The notes under the pieces were generated by a model, which saw only the letters and a list, made by a program, of their open reading frames with translations, did not search any database and was not told where the DNA came from. The position numbers were made by a program, and so were the translations under genes. A DNA stretch of 64,000 nucleotides from Odoribacter sp036657595. Lineage in GTDB: Bacteria > Bacteroidota > Bacteroidia > Bacteroidales > Marinifilaceae. This document shows positions 1 to 8,943 of this stretch, one piece after another. The stretch is taken from positions 1 through 64,000 of the forward strand of contig JAVXFZ010000006.1 in NCBI GenBank assembly GCA_036657595.1, read 5' to 3'. Every line of letters starts with the position of its first letter. The stretch's first letter is position 1.

Positions 1-214
1 CCTCATTCATATACAAAAAACAAGATGTGTGAAAAATTTTATACATTTACCTCGTTTATACCCTCTAATAGGGATGAACTCAAAAATATTTTTCCTAATT
101 TTACCACATAATTGCTAACGAAATTCTTCAGTTTTTCGTCAGTAAGCTACTGATAAGATCATTATAACCGATAAACACACCGGACACAACAGATGTCCGC
201 TAAATATTTCAACG
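1..214. other. Non-coding region upstream of cysS
   Basis: AT-rich leader with no convincing gene. A short hairpin (arms CGGACA at 181-186 and TGTCCG at 194-199) lies just before the cysS start. I see no full Bacteroidetes-type promoter; TAATTTTA near 105-113 resembles a -7 box but lacks the final G. The gene to the left is outside the window. Confidence 0.5.
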
Positions 215-1708
215 ATGGAAAACCAACTGAGCATATACAACACTCTCTCCAGAAAAAAAGAAGTATTCGAACCCATCAACCCGCCGTTCGTCGGGATATA
301 CGTATGCGGTCCAACCGTTTACGGAGATGCACATTTAGGACACGCGCGCCCCGCTATCACATTCGACCTCTTATTTCGTTACCTGAAATACATCGGATAC
401 AAAGTGCGCTACGTTCGTAACATCACAGATGTCGGACACCTCACCAACGACAGCGATGACGGAGAAGACAAAATTGAAAAGAAAGCAAAACTGGATCGTC
501 TTGAGCCAATGGAGATTGTTCAATTTTATACCAATCGCTACCACAAAAATATGGAGCAATTGAACACTTTACCTCCCAGTATAGAGCCTCACGCCTCCGG
601 TCATATCATCGAACAAGAAGAACTCGTAAAGAAGATTCTACAAAACGGTTTCGCTTATGAAAGTGACGGTAGCATCTATTTCGATGTAGAAGCATACAAT
701 AAAAAATACGAATACGGCAAACTATCAGGACGACGGGTAGAAGAACTCATCGCTAACACCCGCCAATTAGACGGACAGAGTGAAAAGAGAAACACTGCCG
801 ACTTTGCACTATGGAAGAAAGCTACTCCGGAACACATTATGCGTTGGCCTTCACCTTGGAGCAACGGTTTCCCCGGATGGCACCTTGAATGCTCTTGTAT
901 GAGTCAAAAATACCTTGGCGACCGCTTCGACATCCACGGCGGTGGACTCGACTTACAATTTCCACACCACGAATGTGAAATCGCACAAAGCACAGCCGCC
1001 TATGGACACGAAGCCGTAAAATATTGGATGCACAATAATATGATCACCATCAACGGACAGAAAATGGGTAAATCGAAGGGCAATTTCATCACCCTCGATC
1101 AACTATTCTCCGGTGAAAATAAAGTATTGGAACAAGCCTACTCGCCGATGACTGTTCGCTTATTTATACTTCAAGCACACTATCGCAGTCCGCTTGACTT
1201 TTCAAACGAAGCCCTAAAAGCTGCAGAAAAAGGACACGAACGCTTAATGAGTGCCATCAACTCATTAGAACGGGTAAAAACCTCCACCACCAACACCGTC
1301 AATGTTGACGAACTGGCAGACAAATGCGCAGCAGCCATTCAAGACGACCTGAATACACCCATCCTCATTTCCCACCTATTTGATGGGGTGAGAATCATCA
1401 ATTCATTAATCGCCGGAACAGAAAAAATAGACACAGCTAACTTAGCTCGCCTCAAAAAACTATATCAGGATTATGTGTTAGACATCCTTGGGCTGCAAGC
1501 CGAAAATGAATCTGCCAGCCAAGACCACGCAGTATTAGGTAAAGTTCTTGATATGGTAATGTCTATCCGCACCGATGCCAAACAGAAAAAAGACTGGGCG
1601 ACCTCCGATAAAATACGAGACGAACTGAAAGCCGCCGGAGTAACGGTAAAAGACACCAAAGACGGATACGAATGGGAAGTAGCGGAAACAGAATCGCCCA
1701 AAGAATAA
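215..1708 (+). CDS. cysS: Cysteinyl-tRNA synthetase
   Basis: Class I aminoacyl-tRNA synthetase that charges tRNA-Cys with cysteine in the cytoplasm. At 497 aa it is close to family length (E. coli about 460). The HIGH motif appears as HLGH at residues 40-43, directly after the zinc-ligand region with C31 in VCGPTVYG. The KMSKS loop is KMGKSK at about 283-288. The other zinc ligands are expected in WHLECSC and FPHHECE, both present. The start ATG at 215 gives a normal N-terminus (MENQLSIYN). The next gene begins 23 bp after the stop on the same strand, so the two are probably co-transcribed. Confidence 0.97.
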   Translation: MENQLSIYNTLSRKKEVFEPINPPFVGIYVCGPTVYGDAHLGHARPAITFDLLFRYLKYIGYKVRYVRNITDVGHLTNDSDDGEDKIEKKAKLDRLEPMEIVQFYTNRYHKNMEQLNTLPPSIEPHASGHIIEQEELVKKILQNGFAYESDGSIYFDVEAYNKKYEYGKLSGRRVEELIANTRQLDGQSEKRNTADFALWKKATPEHIMRWPSPWSNGFPGWHLECSCMSQKYLGDRFDIHGGGLDLQFPHHECEIAQSTAAYGHEAVKYWMHNNMITINGQKMGKSKGNFITLDQLFSGENKVLEQAYSPMTVRLFILQAHYRSPLDFSNEALKAAEKGHERLMSAINSLERVKTSTTNTVNVDELADKCAAAIQDDLNTPILISHLFDGVRIINSLIAGTEKIDTANLARLKKLYQDYVLDILGLQAENESASQDHAVLGKVLDMVMSIRTDAKQKKDWATSDKIRDELKAAGVTVKDTKDGYEWEVAETESPKE

Positions 1709-1731
1709 AAAACAATCAATGAACCGGAAGA

Positions 1732-2847
1732 ATGATCTACTACATTTATTATATAATTTGCCTTGGCGTGATGTGTTCGTGTGCAGGCGCAAATAATAAA
1801 AACAAAGAAAAAGTAACAACAGAAACAACAGTGAACACCTCCGAGAAAGATGAGATAAAATATATCAACAGTATCAAACTCACCTCTCCGGAGAAAAACA
1901 AACTGTACAGTTACAATGAAGACATATCTATCCATTTTGAAAGCAAAGATCGCTTTCCTATTGATTCCGCTATCATATACATAAATGGACAAAAAATTGC
2001 CGTAACGGAAAAAAACGTAGAGACATTTGTCTACCGTCTTCCCGAAGGAAAAACAGGAAACACAGCTATCAAAGTCATCGCTTACCATCCTGAAAACAAA
2101 CGGGGCATTGCCACAACAATCATCCGACTTAAACCGGACAAAGCACCTATATTATACAACTACGATGTAATTAAAACCTATCCACACGATCCTAAAGCAT
2201 ACACTCAAGGATTAATCTACCGGGATGGCTTTATATATGAAGGAACCGGACAATACGGCGAATCCTCTATTCGCAAAAGCGATATACAAACAGGAAAAAT
2301 ACTATCTATATTAAACATTGACAACCAACTATTCGGTGAAGGAATCACCATCTACAAAGATAAAATTTACCAAATCACTTGGCGTTCCAGAAAAGGCTTC
2401 ATCTACGACCTCAAAACCTTTACCCTTGAATCAACCTTCCAATACAATTCCGAAGGATGGGGGATCACAACAGCAGGCGACGAATTACTGATGAGCGATG
2501 GTAGCAACAAACTTTATCACATTACCCCTACAACATTCAATATCACCCAAGAAATAGAAGTCTACGACAACAACGGAGAAGTCAACCAACTCAACGAATT
2601 GGAATACGTCGATGGACTAATATGGGCAAACGTATGGCTCACCAACCGCATCGTTGCCATTGATCCGACCACCGGAGCTGTCAAAGCAGAATTAGATCTA
2701 TCAAACCTTCTATCCCCTGCCGACAAAGCTCAAACCGATGACAAAGACGACGTTTTAAACGGTATCGCCTGGAATCCGGAGAAAAAAACATTCTACCTAA
2801 CCGGCAAACGTTGGCCGAAAATGTTTGAAATAAAAATCAAAGAATAA
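1732..2847 (+). CDS. Glutaminyl-peptide cyclotransferase, lipoprotein form
   Basis: Probably converts N-terminal glutamine of peptides to pyroglutamate outside the cytoplasm. Residues from about 140 to the end match the plant-type, beta-propeller glutaminyl cyclase family (Glu_cyclase_2): signatures include YPHDPKAYTQGL, EGTGQYGESS and the ending ITGKRWPKMFEI. The first 20 residues form a hydrophobic signal ending in a Cys-rich lipobox-like stretch (MCSCAG), so it is probably a lipoprotein. Residues about 45-130 look like an extra Ig-like beta domain ahead of the propeller. It follows cysS by 23 bp on the same strand. Function is by family only. Confidence 0.85.
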   Translation: MIYYIYYIICLGVMCSCAGANNKNKEKVTTETTVNTSEKDEIKYINSIKLTSPEKNKLYSYNEDISIHFESKDRFPIDSAIIYINGQKIAVTEKNVETFVYRLPEGKTGNTAIKVIAYHPENKRGIATTIIRLKPDKAPILYNYDVIKTYPHDPKAYTQGLIYRDGFIYEGTGQYGESSIRKSDIQTGKILSILNIDNQLFGEGITIYKDKIYQITWRSRKGFIYDLKTFTLESTFQYNSEGWGITTAGDELLMSDGSNKLYHITPTTFNITQEIEVYDNNGEVNQLNELEYVDGLIWANVWLTNRIVAIDPTTGAVKAELDLSNLLSPADKAQTDDKDDVLNGIAWNPEKKTFYLTGKRWPKMFEIKIKE

Positions 2848-2906
2848 ATACACCCACTCTCCTAAGTGCTACACAAAACGCCGCTCAGCGGCATTAAATC
2901 AATTGA

Positions 2907-3578
2907 ATGATGCCCGATGTACAAATAGAATCCTCGTGGAAAGAACTATTAAAAGAAGAATTTGAAAAACCATATTTTTCAGAACTAATCACTTTCGTAA
3001 AAGCTGAATATACTCAAAACCGAATATTTCCTCCCGGCAAGCTAATATTCAACGCCTTCAACCATTGTCCCGTAGATAATACAAAAGTTATCATTCTCGG
3101 ACAAGATCCTTATCACGGTCCCGGACAAGCTCACGGACTCTGCTTCTCCGTGCCCGAAGGAATCCAACAACCCCCTTCCTTACAAAATATCTTCAAAGAA
3201 ATACAAGCCGACCTTGGTTCTCCTATCCCCTCAACAGGTAATTTAGAACGCTGGTCGGATCAGGGAGTTCTACTACTCAATGCCACCCTTACCGTGCAAG
3301 CACATCAGGCAGGATCACACCAAGGGAAAGGCTGGGAAACTTTCACCGATGCCGTTATCCGGCAGATTGCTGAACACAGAGAACACTTAGTTTTCCTACT
3401 ATGGGGTTCATACGCACAGCGCAAAGGAGCCTTCATTGATACAAACAAACACCTCGTCCTGAAATGTGTGCATCCTTCACCCCTCGCTGCCAATCGAGGC
3501 GGTTGGTTCGGCAATCATCAATTCAGTCGCACCAACGCCTACTTGCAAGAACACGGGCAACTTCCGATAAAATGGTAA
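2907..3578 (+). CDS. ung: Uracil-DNA glycosylase, family 1
   Basis: Removes uracil from DNA at the start of base-excision repair. At 223 aa it has the family length. The water-activating loop GQDPYH is at residues 65-70 with catalytic D67. The LLLNATLTV segment and the minor-groove loop HPSPL (189-193) are intact. Two adjacent ATG codons (2907 and 2910) could start it. It follows the cyclase gene by 59 bp; a small palindrome (GCCGCT C AGCGGC, 2880-2892) lies between them. Confidence 0.97.
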   Translation: MMPDVQIESSWKELLKEEFEKPYFSELITFVKAEYTQNRIFPPGKLIFNAFNHCPVDNTKVIILGQDPYHGPGQAHGLCFSVPEGIQQPPSLQNIFKEIQADLGSPIPSTGNLERWSDQGVLLLNATLTVQAHQAGSHQGKGWETFTDAVIRQIAEHREHLVFLLWGSYAQRKGAFIDTNKHLVLKCVHPSPLAANRGGWFGNHQFSRTNAYLQEHGQLPIKW

Positions 3579-3793
3579 ATTTTAAAAAATCAAAAACAAC
3601 TCACCTCCCAATCATTTCCACCTCGTCCAAATTTCAGGAAATCAACTGCGAGATAAAACTTACAAGCAACATTTAAAAATGCTTGATACACTTTAAATAC
3701 CTTGTTTACAGTAACTTATAAAAGAGAAAAACAAGTTAATTAGCTAAATTTAATTTTTTAGTCAATTATAATGCTATTTAACTCAGAAATGTT

Positions 3794-3801
3794 TAATTTT
3801 G
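3794..3801 (+). promoter_or_regulatory. Candidate -7 box for aldolase gene
   Basis: TAATTTTG matches the Bacteroidetes TAnnTTTG box. No clear TTTG lies 19-21 bp upstream. Transcription from here would give a leader of about 130 nt that carries the 3834-3873 hairpin. Confidence 0.4.
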
Positions 3802-3833
3802 AAGCACGACTGTGTCATTTTATCAGTCAAACC

Positions 3834-3873
3834 TCTTAAGGTTATAAAAAATAGGATTTTTATAACCTTAAGA
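3834..3873 (+). repeat. 17-bp perfect inverted repeat in aldolase leader
   Basis: Arms 3834-3850 and 3857-3873 are exact reverse complements around a 6-nt spacer (ATAGGA). The arms contain CTTAAGGTTATA. In RNA this forms a strong hairpin about 63 nt before the start codon. The last arm is not followed by a U tract, so a simple terminator is less likely than a leader structure or a protein-binding palindrome. Confidence 0.75.
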
Positions 3874-3936
3874 ACATTATTTAGCTTTGATTACAAATCA
3901 ATGTGGCATGCCACTATAAATCCTAAAACAAATATT

Positions 3937-4932
3937 ATGGTTAGTTACAAAGAACTGGGGCTGGTAAACAGCAGAGAACTTTTCAAAAAAGCAATGGAAG
4001 GTAAATATGCTATTGCAGCTTTTAATTTCAACAACATGGAACAGATGCAAGCCATTGTAGCTGCTTCTGTGGAATGTAAATCACCGGTAATCCTTCAAGT
4101 TTCCAGTGGTGCTCGTAAATATGCGAACCAAACGATTCTTCGTTATATGGCACAGGGAGCCGTTGAATACGCCAAAGAATTAGGACTGAATATCCCGATC
4201 GTACTCCATTTAGATCACGGCGACACCTTTGAACTCTGCAAAAGTTGTATTGATATGGGGTTCTCTTCAGTTATGATCGACGGATCCGCCCTATCATACG
4301 ATGAAAATGTTGCTGTCACTCGTAAAGTCGTTGAATATGCTCACCAATTCGATGTAACCGTAGAAGGTGAACTCGGCGTATTAGCAGGTGTTGAAGACGA
4401 TGTTACAGCAGAACAGCACACTTATACACGCCCCGAAGAAGTAGAAGATTTCGTAAAGAAAACCGGCGTGGACTCCTTAGCTATTTCTATCGGGACCTCT
4501 CACGGAGCCAACAAATTCAAACCCGAACAATGTACGCGCAACGCCGATGGTGTTCTCGTGCCTCCTCCCTTACGTTTCGACATTCTAAAAGAAATTGAAA
4601 AACGGATTCCCGGATTCCCAATCGTACTACACGGCTCTTCATCCGTACCACAAGACAAAGTAGCCATCATCAACAAATATGGCGGTGCATTAAAAGATGC
4701 TATCGGTATTCCGGAAGATCAACTTCGCGAAGCAGCCAAATCTGCCGTTTGTAAAATCAACATCGACTCTGACGGACGTTTGGCTATGACCGCAGCTATT
4801 CGGGAAGTATTCGTCAACAAACCGGCCGAATTTGATCCACGTAAATACCTCGGTCCGGCACGTGATTCTCTGAAAGAACTTTACAAACACAAACTAAACA
4901 ACGTATTAGGAAGTGCCAATACGGTAAAATAA
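3937..4932 (+). CDS. fba: Class II fructose-bisphosphate aldolase
   Basis: Zinc-dependent cleavage of fructose 1,6-bisphosphate to dihydroxyacetone phosphate and glyceraldehyde 3-phosphate in glycolysis and gluconeogenesis. The class II signature is visible: the HLDHGD metal-binding segment, the VEGELG segment, and the phosphate-binding HGSSSVP near the C-terminus. Starting at ATG 3937 (MVSYKELGL) gives 331 aa, the normal length of this subfamily; a start 46 codons earlier would add sequence that does not look like the family. It stands alone between a long leader and a strong terminator at 4951-4987. Confidence 0.95.
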   Translation: MVSYKELGLVNSRELFKKAMEGKYAIAAFNFNNMEQMQAIVAASVECKSPVILQVSSGARKYANQTILRYMAQGAVEYAKELGLNIPIVLHLDHGDTFELCKSCIDMGFSSVMIDGSALSYDENVAVTRKVVEYAHQFDVTVEGELGVLAGVEDDVTAEQHTYTRPEEVEDFVKKTGVDSLAISIGTSHGANKFKPEQCTRNADGVLVPPPLRFDILKEIEKRIPGFPIVLHGSSSVPQDKVAIINKYGGALKDAIGIPEDQLREAAKSAVCKINIDSDGRLAMTAAIREVFVNKPAEFDPRKYLGPARDSLKELYKHKLNNVLGSANTVK

Positions 4933-4950
4933 AAAATTATAAAAATTAAT

Positions 4951-4987
4951 GAAACCCCGCACAAAACCTTATTTTGTGCGGGGTTTC
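4951..4987 (+). terminator. Rho-independent terminator after aldolase
   Basis: Arms GAAACCCCGCACAAAA (4951-4966) and TTTTGTGCGGGGTTTC (4972-4987) pair perfectly around a short loop, 18 bp after the stop codon. Confidence 0.85.
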
Positions 4988-5189
4988 AACATTAACTACT
5001 CAACCCGAAAAAAATATACAGCTCCATTCCATACGTAGTATCCACAACTAATAAAAGACACTCCTCCACCGGATGTAAAACGCCCCAACCTACCATCAAG
5101 TAATCCGATTCATATTCAAAGGCAACAAACAAAACTAAACCCAAACGAACATTATTTTAAAATTTGCTTTGAAAACTAAAACCTAATGC

Positions 5190-5220
5190 TTTTCATTGTC
5201 AATAATTTATTGTATTTTTG
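5190..5220 (+). promoter_or_regulatory. Candidate promoter of typA
   Basis: The -7 box TATTTTTG at 5213-5220 fits TAnnTTTG exactly. A T-rich TTTT/TTTC stretch at 5190-5194 sits 18-19 bp upstream in place of the -33 TTTG. The start codon follows 24 bp after the box. Confidence 0.5.
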
Positions 5221-5244
5221 TCCCCCTAAATTATAAACACTCAA

Positions 5245-7068
5245 ATGCGGAAATTAAGAAACATTGCGATCATTGCGCACGTTGACCACGGAAAGACAAC
5301 CCTCGTGGATAAAATGATCCTACAAGGTAAACAACTAAGAGACAACGAAAAACAAAGTGAAGATTTAATACTTGATAGTAACGATCAGGAACGCGAGCGG
5401 GGTATCACCATCCTTGCCAAAAATGTATCCGTACGTTATAAAGACTACAAGATAAATATCATTGACACTCCGGGTCACTCGGACTTCGGTGGAGAGGTGG
5501 AACGTGTGCTAAATATGGCTGACGGTGTATTATTACTCGTAGACGCATTTGAAGGTACAATGCCACAAACCCGCTTTGTTTTACAAAAAGCCTTAGGACT
5601 GGGCAAAAAACCCATTGTCGTAGTAAACAAAGTAGACAAACCCAACTGTCGTCCCGACGAAGTACAGGAAGAAGTTTTCGACCTGATGTTCTCATTGGGA
5701 GCCACTGAGGATCAGTTAGATTTCCATACCATTTACGGTAGTGCCAAACAAGGCTGGATGTCAACCGACTGGAAAAACAAAACAACAGATATTACTCAAC
5801 TATTAGATGCCATCATTGAAAACATTCCTGAGCCGGAAACAGCCACAGGTACCCCTCAAATGATGATCACCTCTTTGGAATACTCCTCTTACATCGGACG
5901 TATTGCCATCGGTAAATTAACACGTGGAAAGTTAAGAGCCGGAATGGCTGTCACCCTCTGCAAACGCGACGGTGTCACACAAGTAAAGAGTCGCATCAAA
6001 GACTTAATGCTATTTGAAGGACTCGAAAAGAAAAAAGTAGAAGAAGTAGAAGCCGGAGAAATCTGTGCCATTGTCGGAATTGAAGGATTTGAAATCGGTG
6101 ATACCATTGCCGACTATGAAAACCCGGAAGCATTAACCCCGATTGCCATTGACGAACCGACAATGAGTATGTTGTTCACGATCAACAACTCCCCCTTCTT
6201 TGGGAAAGACGGAAAATATGTCACCTCTCGCCACATCAAAGATCGTTTAGATAAAGAGCTGGAAAAGAATCTCGCACTAAAAGTGAAACCGGGACTTGGA
6301 GCCGACTCCTTCATCGTATTCGGTCGTGGTGTTCTCCATCTCAGCGTATTAATCGAAACAATGCGTCGAGAAGGCTATGAACTTCAAGTAGGACAACCCA
6401 AAGTCATCATTAAAGAAATCAACGGACAAAAATGCGAGCCGGTCGAAGAATTGACCATCGACATACCCGAAGAATTCGCCGGTAAAGCCATTGAAATGGT
6501 CACCAAACGAAGAGGTGTACTCAACAATATGGAAACCCGTGACGAACGCGTACATCTTGATTTCGACATTCCATCACGCGGTATCATCGGATTGCGCAGC
6601 AACCTGCTCACCGCATCTGCCGGAGAAGCCGTTATTGCCCACCGTCTGAAAGGATTCGAACCCTATAAAGGTGACATTGAAATGCGGACCAACGGTTCCT
6701 TAATTGCAATGGAAACAGGCGATACTTTTGCTTACGCCATCAATAAATTACAAGATAGAGGCAAATTCTTCATCGAACCGGGCGAAACTGTATATGCCGG
6801 ACAAGTAATCGGTGAAAGCTCCCGTCCGGATGACATTGTCATCAACGTATGCAAATCAAAGAAACTGACCAATATGCGTGCCAGCGGATCGGACGACAAA
6901 GTAAACATCGCTCCTCCTATCAAATTCAGCCTTGAAGAAGCTCTTGAATATATTCAAGAAGATGAATATGTAGAAGTGACTCCCCATTCTATGCGCCTTC
7001 GCAAAATTTTCCTCGACGAAACAGAACGTAAACGTCTGAGCAAAAAAGTGACAAGCACAGAAGATTAA
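5245..7068 (+). CDS. typA: Ribosome-associated GTPase TypA/BipA
   Basis: Translational GTPase of the EF-G family that binds 70S ribosomes and acts in stress and ribosome assembly. At 607 aa it has the family length. G1 is AHVDHGKTTL near residues 10-19, G3 is DTPGHSDFGG, and G4 is NKVDKP. EF-G-like domains II, III and V follow, and the C-terminal BipA-specific domain contains RGVLNNME and TPHSMRLRK. It is monocistronic, with a promoter-like box just upstream and a shared terminator downstream. Confidence 0.97.
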   Translation: MRKLRNIAIIAHVDHGKTTLVDKMILQGKQLRDNEKQSEDLILDSNDQERERGITILAKNVSVRYKDYKINIIDTPGHSDFGGEVERVLNMADGVLLLVDAFEGTMPQTRFVLQKALGLGKKPIVVVNKVDKPNCRPDEVQEEVFDLMFSLGATEDQLDFHTIYGSAKQGWMSTDWKNKTTDITQLLDAIIENIPEPETATGTPQMMITSLEYSSYIGRIAIGKLTRGKLRAGMAVTLCKRDGVTQVKSRIKDLMLFEGLEKKKVEEVEAGEICAIVGIEGFEIGDTIADYENPEALTPIAIDEPTMSMLFTINNSPFFGKDGKYVTSRHIKDRLDKELEKNLALKVKPGLGADSFIVFGRGVLHLSVLIETMRREGYELQVGQPKVIIKEINGQKCEPVEELTIDIPEEFAGKAIEMVTKRRGVLNNMETRDERVHLDFDIPSRGIIGLRSNLLTASAGEAVIAHRLKGFEPYKGDIEMRTNGSLIAMETGDTFAYAINKLQDRGKFFIEPGETVYAGQVIGESSRPDDIVINVCKSKKLTNMRASGSDDKVNIAPPIKFSLEEALEYIQEDEYVEVTPHSMRLRKIFLDETERKRLSKKVTSTED

Positions 7069-7086
7069 AAAAACACACCATAAACG

Positions 7087-7118
7087 ATCCCCCAATGTTA
7101 GTAATAATATTGGGGGAT
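7087..7118. terminator. Bidirectional terminator between typA and the YtfJ-like gene
   Basis: Arms ATCCCCCAAT (7087-7096) and ATTGGGGGAT (7109-7118) lie between two convergent stop codons, with a T-rich tract following on the plus strand. Confidence 0.75.
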
Positions 7119-7123
7119 TATTT

Positions 7124-7642
7124 CTACTCCTTCTTATATTTCTTGATCAATGCCAGCACCTGCTGCTGCTCTTCCAGTGTCAACTCTCCCGCCTTATAAA
7201 ATTCAATTACCTGATTTTTATTGACAAAAATCACCGCAAAATTATTATCGGCTCCCTTCAACTTCCAAGCATTATATAACACCTCATCCGGATCAAAATA
7301 AATACGCCCGCTTGTGCCCTTCACTTCCTTCATAGCCATTTTCCGGATCAACGAATTAGGGATCAACGAAGCGGCGGCAAGATTTATAATCCCATACGAA
7401 TCTATTTCCGGACTATCAATCGGATGGGTTTTAAAATAATCCCTGAACGACTTATTTTGGCGTGGACGTCCGGGATCTACATAAAAAATCAACAAATTCT
7501 TTTCTCCCAAAAATGGCAACCGGACCGTTTGATTGTTCATATTCAACAAACTGACCGAAGTCACTTTTTCTCCAACCTGACCGAACAAATCAACAGAAAA
7601 AGAAGCAACGGTCAGCAAACTCCATATACAAAAACGTCTCAT
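7124..7642 (-). CDS. YtfJ-like periplasmic thioredoxin-fold protein
   Basis: 172 aa with an N-terminal signal peptide (hydrophobic to about residue 20, ending DLFGQ). The rest resembles the YtfJ family, which has a thioredoxin-like fold without the CXXC redox pair: note FYVDPGRP, the GIINLAAASLIPN segment, the DNNFAVIFV strand and the closing FYKAGELT. No cysteine pair is present, so ordinary disulfide exchange is unlikely. The biochemical role of this family is not established. It is transcribed away from the Omp85-like gene at 7778. Family call is by motif similarity only. Confidence 0.65.
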   Translation of the reverse strand: MRRFCIWSLLTVASFSVDLFGQVGEKVTSVSLLNMNNQTVRLPFLGEKNLLIFYVDPGRPRQNKSFRDYFKTHPIDSPEIDSYGIINLAAASLIPNSLIRKMAMKEVKGTSGRIYFDPDEVLYNAWKLKGADNNFAVIFVNKNQVIEFYKAGELTLEEQQQVLALIKKYKKE

Positions 7643-7777
7643 TTCAAATTTATTTATAAAAATTAAACATTGGCATCAATTTTGCTTAAGTAATTTAAAA
7701 GTTGTACGGATTAAAAAACAAGAGGATCAACCAATTGATATTAAACATTTAGAAATTAGATCAACAATCTCAAAGCT

Positions 7778-8941
7778 ATGTTAAAATGCTTCTTCATTGT
7801 TGTGTGGACAACATTCTGTTTCTCCGCTGCCGGAAACAACTGCCTTTCGACAGATAGCCTGCAACAAGATACATCCGCACAAGCATCCCCTTTTTTTCGG
7901 CGGATCTATGAAAACGTATACCAATATTTCATCAAAGCGAACGAGGATGATCACAACAAACGCTTCGATTTCTCCATCATTGGCGGACCACACTTTTCCT
8001 CCGACACCAAATTAGGACTTGGATTAGTCGCTTCAGGAATCTATCGAGTAGATAGACAGGACTTCAGTATTCCTCCTTCCAATATATCATTTTATGGAGA
8101 TGTCACCACCACAGGTTTCTACCTGCTCGGCATACGGGGTACCACCATTTTCCCACAAAATAAATATCGTTTAGGGATCAATTTGTACTTTTTCTCCTTC
8201 CCGAGTCAATACTGGGGCATCGGCTACGATCGAGGCAGTAAAGACGACGATTACACCACCTATAAACGCTTGGAAAAACAAATCAGGATTGACTTTTCCC
8301 GAAAAATACTAAATAACACTTATATTGGAATCACCACCCTCTTTCGCCACGTCAACGGAAAAGATTTAAAAAACATCCACTTCCTTGACGGGGAAGAAAA
8401 CGACATAGCAACCTTAGGGTTTGGAGCTTTTCTAACCTATGACTCCAGAGATTTTCTACCCAATCCATACAGAGGCACCTATGCCAAAATCGAACAAATC
8501 ATCTTTCCCGATATTTTCGGCAATGCTTTCAAAAGAACAGAAATACTAAGCCGCCATTACAACAAACTATGGAAAGGCTGTATTCTGGCATCGGAATTGC
8601 AAGGTATCTTCAATTACGGCGACACCCCTTGGAGTATGGTGGCTTTATTGGGAGGATCTTACCAGATGAGAGGTTACTATGAAGGACAATATCGCGACAA
8701 CGACCTGATACAAACACAGATTGAACTGCGACAACACATCTACCATCGACACGGCATAGCCCTTTGGGCAGGTGCAGGCAACATATTTCCTAAATTCGAT
8801 CAATTTAAATGGAAAGAAACCCTACCCACCTACGGCATCGGTTATCGCTGGGAATTTAAAAAAAGAGTAAACGTACGCCTTGACTACGGTTTCGGAAAAA
8901 GGCAAAGCGCATTTTATTTCAATATAGACGAAGCCTTTTAA
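7778..8941 (+). CDS. BamA/TamA-family outer membrane barrel without POTRA domains
   Basis: 387 aa with a signal peptide (about residues 1-19) followed by a short linker and a beta-barrel of the Omp85 C-terminal type (bacterial surface antigen family). The hallmark barrel-lumen loop appears as MRGYYEGQYRD (RGY motif) near residue 310, followed by QTQIELRQHIY and WAGAGNIFP. No POTRA repeats precede the barrel, unlike BamA (about 800 aa), so a general role in barrel assembly is unlikely. The phosphoethanolamine-transferase-like gene starts 2 bp after its stop, so the two are translationally linked. Confidence 0.8.
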   Translation: MLKCFFIVVWTTFCFSAAGNNCLSTDSLQQDTSAQASPFFRRIYENVYQYFIKANEDDHNKRFDFSIIGGPHFSSDTKLGLGLVASGIYRVDRQDFSIPPSNISFYGDVTTTGFYLLGIRGTTIFPQNKYRLGINLYFFSFPSQYWGIGYDRGSKDDDYTTYKRLEKQIRIDFSRKILNNTYIGITTLFRHVNGKDLKNIHFLDGEENDIATLGFGAFLTYDSRDFLPNPYRGTYAKIEQIIFPDIFGNAFKRTEILSRHYNKLWKGCILASELQGIFNYGDTPWSMVALLGGSYQMRGYYEGQYRDNDLIQTQIELRQHIYHRHGIALWAGAGNIFPKFDQFKWKETLPTYGIGYRWEFKKRVNVRLDYGFGKRQSAFYFNIDEAF

Positions 8942-8943
8942 AT

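Larger units (their letters stand above)
3579..3936. other. Long leader/intergenic region before class II aldolase
   Basis: 358 bp without a credible gene. It holds a -7 promoter-like box (3794-3801) and a long perfect inverted repeat (3834-3873), described separately. An open frame runs in from 3799 but the conserved aldolase sequence begins only at 3937, so the upstream codons are treated as untranslated leader. Confidence 0.6.

Noticed and set aside
3799..3936. 46-codon N-terminal extension of the aldolase
   Set aside because: It lies across the hairpin leader and does not resemble aldolase sequence; the family starts at the ATG at 3937.
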